From the NCBI GenBank assembly GCA_963691655.1, contig OY829326.1, positions 141,068,998-141,132,997 of the forward strand: DNA of 64,000 bases, in the 5' to 3' direction. Origin of the DNA: Toxonevra muliebris (taxonomy: Eukaryota > Arthropoda > Insecta > Diptera > Pallopteridae). Made by a program: the position numbers and the translations under genes. The notes under the pieces were generated by a model. It searched no databases. It was not told the DNA's origin and saw only the letters and a program-made list of their open reading frames with translations. This document shows, piece after piece, positions 58,472-64,000 of the stretch; position 1 is the stretch's first letter; each line of letters begins with the position of its first letter.

Positions 58472-60281
58472 TATTTCATTTTTTTACTACAAGCTGAAAT
58501 TATATTAATTTACTTTAGGGTTGAATTTAGACACGTATTTCTTTTTTAGTTAGATATTTTTCGTTAAAGAATTTTCAATAGTAATCCATAGCTAAACCTT
58601 CTTTCATTTGAAAACTGTTGCTACTGTGAGTTCTCGCACGGTCAATAAACTTTCATTAAATTTAAGCCTTTTCGTATGGCTCAGCAATAAACTCTGTTTC
58701 AAAATTATAAATCTACCCAAAAAATTAATTAGGCTTTTTTGTAAAAAGCTTTGTCCAAAAAAGCTTTTACAAAAATCGATTGTTGCAAAAATTTAAATGT
58801 CTTTGACTATTCAAACTGACTGTTACTCTCGCTGTTACTTTTACCAAACATAATACCAAAACATTTTTTATGAATTTTATAAATTAATAATATTTATAAC
58901 TTAATGGTTTTTGAATGTTAAGAAATATAAACTGTGAAAAAAGTATTTTCTAAAATTTTAGTAAAATTAGTGTTTTTTGAATATTTCATGGCCGATATTT
59001 TCAAAACCCTGACATGCTATTCAATAGATTAATTTAACTTTTAAGTCACATGCTGATAAAAGTTGAAAAGAAACTTGCCTGATCGCAATGTTTGGTTCGG
59101 CTCCTATAAACAGGCACATTGTTTGAAGATTCTTGAAATCTGAGCAAAAGATTAAGTGTACAAATATGAAGCTAGTTCCACGAGTTTGCTGAAAGTAATG
59201 TCGTCTGGGATTGAGCCGCTATAAGCAGCCAATTTTTTTTTGTGATTTTTCTGGTTTCTTTTCTAGACCAAGCTTTTCGCATCCATTCATATTGTGTAAG
59301 TTATATTGTATAAGAATGAGAGAGGCCTAAAGATTTTGCCGAATCCGAACGGCGAAGTGAAAAGTTTTTCTTGGGCAATTTTAACTATTGGAGGTTTGCT
59401 AATGTAATCCAAGAGTGTAAAAAAAACTTAATTTTTTGCCGTTACGAGCTTCGAATCCGGATAAGACGATTCTTTTGACTAGGTTATCATTTTTAGTAAA
59501 TAAAAAAGTTTAACCTATATGGTATAGATGAGTTTTAATGGATTCTGGCACGATTTGAGAAAAGGAAAGCCTTAATTTTTAAAAACTTCGATGACTTGTT
59601 TTTCTTTTCTCTATCTAGAAATCGAAGCTGAAGCAGCTAGAACTGCAGTCCAACGACTATTCAATGCAGTGAGTTGTTTTAACCTCACAAAAATTGTGAA
59701 TTTACACATTACTACAGCTCGCTTAAACGATCTACAATTTCCCAATGTAGTCTTCTCAATGTCAATAATAACTTAGTTTCAGACAAGAAGCATACCTTGA
59801 AACCCTTTTTTTATTTACTTAAGTCCAATGCTTGGTTCATTTTAATTTTAAAAATCAAACTCATTGGTTTGAGAATCTGAAAAAAACTATTGAAAAAACT
59901 GAAAAATTTAATAAAAATGCCTTTAGAAAGTAAGTATGATGAAAAATTTCTTGGAACGTGCTAAAGAAAACCTAATAAGTTACTAAGAAATAAAAAAAAA
60001 CGCACAATATTTGGATGAATTTATAATTTTGAAACGACCATTCATTATTTAATTAAAAATATAAATACCAAATATAAACTTTTTGAAGGCTATTCTCTCT
60101 ATTTTTGCACACATGTTAAATACTAGAATTCCATAAATCATTCCTCAACCTTTAATCGTGTAATCAAAGTTCAAACCTTCATTCCAACTTGGGTGTAAAC
60201 TTTTTGTCATTTTCCGTTTTGTTGCCTAGTGTTATCTAGATAATTTCTCTTTATTATATTTTACTTAGTTATTTGACTTAC
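58472..60281. other. start of intron 1, no other gene seen
   Basis: Begins on the minus strand with the GTAAGT donor at 60281-60276. Otherwise AT-rich. Frames at 58608-58796 and 59591-59776 show no family. A TTCGAATCCGG motif at 59450 resembles a box B but lacks a box A. Confidence 0.5.
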
Positions 60282-60415
60282 CTGTCATGTTGTTCTTTAT
60301 CCTTTTCATGTCCACTATCCGTTTCTATGTCATTTTTCTTGTCCTTCTCCTTGTCAGCGCCGCTGCCGCTACCGCTACCGCCGCCGCTGCTATGTTTATC
60401 CTTGTTCTCCGTCAT
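60282..60415 (-). CDS. first coding exon of the arrestin-family gene
   Basis: Starts with ATG at 60415 in a strong fly context (CAAAATG) and encodes 44 codons plus two bases: MTENKDKHSSGGGSGSGSGA, then a lysine/aspartate-rich DKEKDKKNDIETDSGHEKDK and EQHD. It ends at a consensus donor CAG|GTAAGT (60281-60276). The sequence is low-complexity, hydrophilic and probably disordered; no signal peptide or membrane segment. GC-rich codons stand out sharply from the surroundings. It leaves in phase 2, as the exons at 29088-29324 and 4944-5141 require. Function by itself is unknown; as the N-terminus of an arrestin it could be a regulatory or targeting tail. This start could be isoform-specific. Confidence 0.75.
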
Positions 60416-61156
60416 TTTGTGTAAATGATTATTTATTATTCGTATTAATTCTTTGTATTTTCACAATTTCTGTTTTGTATTTTTATATTTCCTTTGGTAC
60501 GTGTACTTTATTTTATTTCACTTTACTTTTTGGTAGGTATCTTTGTTTTTTTCGGTTTTGTTTGGAGTTTAATTTAATTAGTTGTTGTCATGTGATTAAT
60601 ACCTTATTAAATCGTTATTCTACTTCACATTTCTGTAAGAAGCATAACGTTTTTATTATTCTCTAATTTCTTACTGTATTTTAGTATGATATTTTCGTTT
60701 GCTTTTTATTTATTTACGCACGTTCAAGTTCAAATAACACGCACACGTGTTACTTTGAATTATTGTAAATAGGTGTGCTTTGGTAAGTCCTGTGTATTTT
60801 AATATTAATTAAAAATAATTGTATTTTATGGTTGTTGTAATTTTGGTTTGGTTTTACTCTCGCACACAATTTCAATAATGAAAGGAATGGAAATCTTGTG
60901 ACGATTCGTAATGCAATATTTGTTTTTTAAAAAGCTTTTGAATTTCCTTTTTTTTGTGGTTTATGAATCCTTTCTTTTTTTGTTTGTTTGTGTTTTGTAT
61001 GCAATTGACTGACTTTCTTTTAATAAAAATTTATTTCACTAATTACTTTTGTAGATAAGATTTACAATTATTTTGCCCTTTATAAAATAATTGTGCTTAA
61101 TGAGTTTATTAGAGTAGTTGTTTATTGTGTATGACATTTTCATGAGCAAAGTTACG
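60416..61156 (-). promoter_or_regulatory. 5' UTR / upstream region of the arrestin-family gene
   Basis: AT-rich sequence preceding the start codon. A palindromic E-box ACACGTGT (CACGTG at 60744-60749) is visible about 330 bases upstream. No convincing TATA box or initiator can be fixed, and the transcription start is not known; a further untranslated exon is possible. Confidence 0.35.
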
Positions 61157-61283
61157 CACTAGCGGATCCAAGAGGGAATCAAAACCCCTCTTACCGATGA
61201 CAATCTCATACATTTTGATCTTTGACAATGAATGAAGAAAAATTTTAGAGGACGCAAAAGGGAAATCCCTGGATCCGCCAGTG
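61157..61283. mobile_element. hAT-type MITE, 127 bp
   Basis: The ends CACTAGCGGATCCAAG and, reversed, CACTGGCGGATCCAGG match the family at 49368-49507. The flanking 8-mers AAGTTACG and TACTTAAG do not match, so the target duplication has decayed or one flank was changed. No coding content. Confidence 0.7.
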
Positions 61284-61289
61284 TACTTA

Positions 61290-62025
61290 AGTACCATATG
61301 TATAGGGTAATTACGGTAGAGTTGGAACCCCTTTTTTAAATCATCACAAATTTAAAGGGTAATTGCCAAAATACTCAATGTAATGTACCAAACTTTAGTT
61401 TGAACCATTGTCTATAAGTATGCGGAGCGGTTTCGGTGTTTTGTCATTTTATCATATTTTTCCGAATTAAAAAAAAAAATTGACGATTTTGGGAGAGATG
61501 GAATTTAGCAGGTGAGATGGAATACATTTTATCCCCCATAAAATGAGAAAAATATGTTCTGAAGTTGATATATTAGAACTAAATACTGCAAACCAGACCG
61601 TTCATTTTAACCCTTTGTCGACCGACGGTACTTAAAAGTAAACTTTGCAGTCTTATTGATTATATTATGGAATTTTCTTGTACGAAAATCGCACGCTCTT
61701 TGGTCCCCTTTTCTCTCGTTATATCTAATTTTCACTCTTTTCATACATTTAGCCATCTGCTACATTTTAACATGCCATCTGCTGGCGAAAAAATCCCACA
61801 TATTATTGGAAAAATTTTTACCTTTCAAATAAGTTTAAATTAAAAAAATCCGAAAATCCTTTCTATTTTTTATTAACTTTTCAATTTTTTAATCTCAGTC
61901 CTGGGGCTAAAATTTAAAAATCATAAAATCTAACCAAGAAAAACTGTTAATGCAGAATTGCTTTATCCTTCAGAGTCCGAAAATCAGACCCATTTTAAAA
62001 AAAATGTGCCGCTCAGTGTTGGTAC
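61290..62025. other. repeat-derived DNA, no gene seen
   Basis: At 61610 TTAACCCTTTGTCGACCGACG looks like the left end of a TTAA-type element without a matching right end. The segment 61800-62020 resembles the interior of the hAT copy at 25250-25500 (CTTTCAAATAAGT, CTATTTTTTATTAA, AGAAAAACT..TAATGCAGAATTGCT). It is probably a mixture of old elements. Confidence 0.4.
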
Positions 62026-62029
62026 TTAA

Positions 62030-63172
62030 GGGGGTATTCCAGTTTAAAATTGGGAAAAAATTGCCATTTTGGGAACTTTTTTTTAAAAACTATATTTTAT
62101 TTCAAAATTATTTAGTGATGTTATAAAAATCAAGATGGCGGCGATAGAGCCTTTTTCTCACTGTACGGTACGGGTTTCTGTTTTTTCCGCTTCTTCTTTT
62201 GGCTGGAGCTATAAGAGTTTCATCGATTTTCAAGGTCCGAAAACGTATTTTTTAGTCATTCTGATAGAAAAAAGTATGCTGATTACGAATCGGGTTTTTT
62301 TGAAGTTATATATAAACAGGCTTAATGAACAAATGTAGTCATCACAACAACAATGTATATAGAGACCGGTAAATCAAACGGCCGTCTCGGAATCCGCTAC
62401 AATTCCTCATCAGTGATCTTAGTGATAGTTCTTAATCTTTCAATATCTTATATAAGCTACTAATATTTGAAATCATAACCCAGAATTACAGATTTGATTC
62501 CATATATCTTCACTGAATAGAGATATTGAAAGAAACTATCACAACCGTTCTATATACTTATTTGTTGTTGTTTCCCCCCTATCCCCTCCCCATTGTAGCT
62601 AGTCTGCATAACAGTTCGTTATTTGAAAGTCTAGTACATGAGAGAGTGTATGTGTTTGTGAGAAAATGATTCTACGTGTCAGTTTTTCTGAACGGGTTAC
62701 ATTCGATCAGGGTTTCAGTTCCTCAAAATTTAAAATGGCGAATCCAATATGGCGAAAGATTTTTAAAAATTAATCCGATTAATTTGCAACCCGTTACTCG
62801 GCGATTTTTGAGGTCGTTGATTACGAATCTGGCATCAGATTTTTAAAATTCAAAATGAAGAAGAAGAAGCTTCTGAGTAATGAGCTTCAAGTGAATCCGT
62901 TAAATTTTTAAAATTCTTTTACCATATGGCATCCGTCATTTATTTCAAAAATCTTTTGTCGGATTCGGAATCAGCAACCCTGAAAACCCCTGAGTAACGG
63001 TTTTGAAGCCAAATAATTGTTTACTTTAACAGCTGTTTCTTTGAAAACTTGTTTTTGGACCTAAGGTCTCTTTTTTAGTACACCAAAGGACAATCATATT
63101 TGTAACTTTCGTTTTCTTAAAGGAACCCAAAAATGAAAAGATGTGTCTCAAATCTTAAACTGGAATGCCCCC
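62030..63172. mobile_element. TTAA-flanked non-autonomous transposon
   Basis: The ends GGGGGTATTCCAGTTTAA and, reversed, GGGGGCATTCCAGTTTAA match at 17 of 18 positions and are flanked by TTAA on both sides (62026-62029, 63173-63176). The interior carries repeated AAAATGGCG/ATATGGCG motifs but no transposase; the 67-codon frame at 62135-62338 is not recognised. TTAA suggests piggyBac, although GGGGG ends are not the usual CCC start. Confidence 0.75.
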
Positions 63173-63176
63173 TTAA

Positions 63177-64000
63177 TAAACTTAAGCTGAATGTTAAAAT
63201 TTCATTGTCAAGGCTATTTGATTATTGAGCTCAATAAAAGAAAACTCTACCAAATTTAATTTAACTGAAATTTTTCCATCCAGTATCAACAATAATAGAA
63301 TTCTCCGAAGTCATGGTATAAAAATTTCTAATTGAATATTCACTCATCAGCTGAAATAGCTTACTACAATCAACTAACCCTAAAAATGTCTTGCCTCAAA
63401 TATCGAAAAGACAGGGAAGTTACTTAAATACATTTCAATTACATGAGGGTAGACTTGAACATTAAATTACAAACACGAAAAATCAATACGCTTAGTACTT
63501 CATTAATATATGTATGTATATGAAAGTTGTCATTGAAGTTAGTAATGAAATCGTGCATTAGTCAAACACAAATATATATATATATACATACTATATCTTC
63601 ATACATGCATATCCTTCAACTTAGTTATAGATTAATCTTTTATATATTTTCTTCAATAATGTCTTTTCTCTCTCTTGAGAATACGTAATGTAATTCTGAA
63701 TGTTTTGTGCACATTCCAACAAAAAAGGAGCTAAAAACTTTGTAGGTATGAGTGGGTTAGATTGGTAATACACGAAAACGTATTAATCGATTATTCTTAA
63801 ATTAACTGCACTTTGCTCCGTTTTTTTTACTTTTTTGAGCATGAAAGGAAATGTCACATACATATAAAGCTATATACATTGACATATTATTCTTACATAT
63901 TGTAGGTACGTGATCTAAATGAAATATACTTGCACACATACATATGAACGCACATACATACAATATAGTATATGCACATAACGTTCAATATCACGTTAAT
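63177..64000. other. no gene seen
   Basis: AT-rich upstream DNA with TATATATATA at about 63572 and CATA repeats near the right edge. No coding feature. Confidence 0.5.

Noticed and set aside
59430..59475. Possible tRNA gene around TTCGAATCCGG
   Set aside because: A box B-like motif only; no box A at proper spacing and no cloverleaf stems.

Overview
This window is a non-coding-rich piece of an insect nuclear genome, most likely a higher fly (brachyceran Diptera). It is strongly AT-rich, has CATA/GTAT microsatellites, GT-AG introns tens of kilobases long, a start codon in fly-type context (CAAAATG), and a mixture of Tc1, mariner, hAT, piggyBac-like, Harbinger, LINE and tRNA-derived SINE remnants. 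The repeat style would suit a tephritid-like genome, but species cannot be fixed from what is visible.

I see one host gene, on the minus strand and spanning almost the whole window. A first coding exon (60282-60415, starting MTENKDK) is followed by a 31-kb intron, a glutamine-rich middle exon (29088-29324), a 24-kb intron, and an exon at 4944-5141 encoding the first strands of an arrestin N-domain. All three exons join in phase 2 with usable splice sites, so they read as one arrestin-family protein with a long N-terminal extension; the rest of the arrestin fold lies left of position 1. Everything else lies in the introns or upstream of this gene.

The introns carry layers of transposable elements. 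From left to right: a degenerate Tc1-like copy (about 600-1854), SINE-like tRNA relics (about 3470, 4450, 16100, 28090), a pyrimidine repeat (3970-4340), LINE fragments (about 10020-10860, 11430-11900, 15290-15990), TTTTGGTCTGA-type degenerate repeats present in both orientations (11050-16930), a Tc1-like pseudogene (about 20490-21840), a hAT element with an 8-bp target duplication (24184-25685), a TA-flanked element with a LINE reverse transcriptase inside it (26146-28632), TTAA-flanked elements (31744-32217, 34372-34835, 43402-43853, 62030-63172), a Harbinger relic (35002-36029), LINE RNase H fragments (36180-36600, 39300-40072, 53400-54722, 55255-55765), a mariner copy split by one of these LINEs (38790-40620), an AATGAAAAT-type repeat field (43040-45060), a SINE (45720-46013), an R1-like LINE piece (47640-48735), small MITEs (49021-49217, 49368-49507, 61157-61283), a maT-type (DD37D) transposon nested in a hAT-type element (49716-51703), and a second Tc1-like copy (57317-58469).

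The points most worth attention are the arrestin gene with its symmetric 237-nt cassette-like exon; the nearly intact maT transposase whose three frameshifts all fall in A6 runs; and several nested insertions with readable target-site duplications that give a relative history of element activity.
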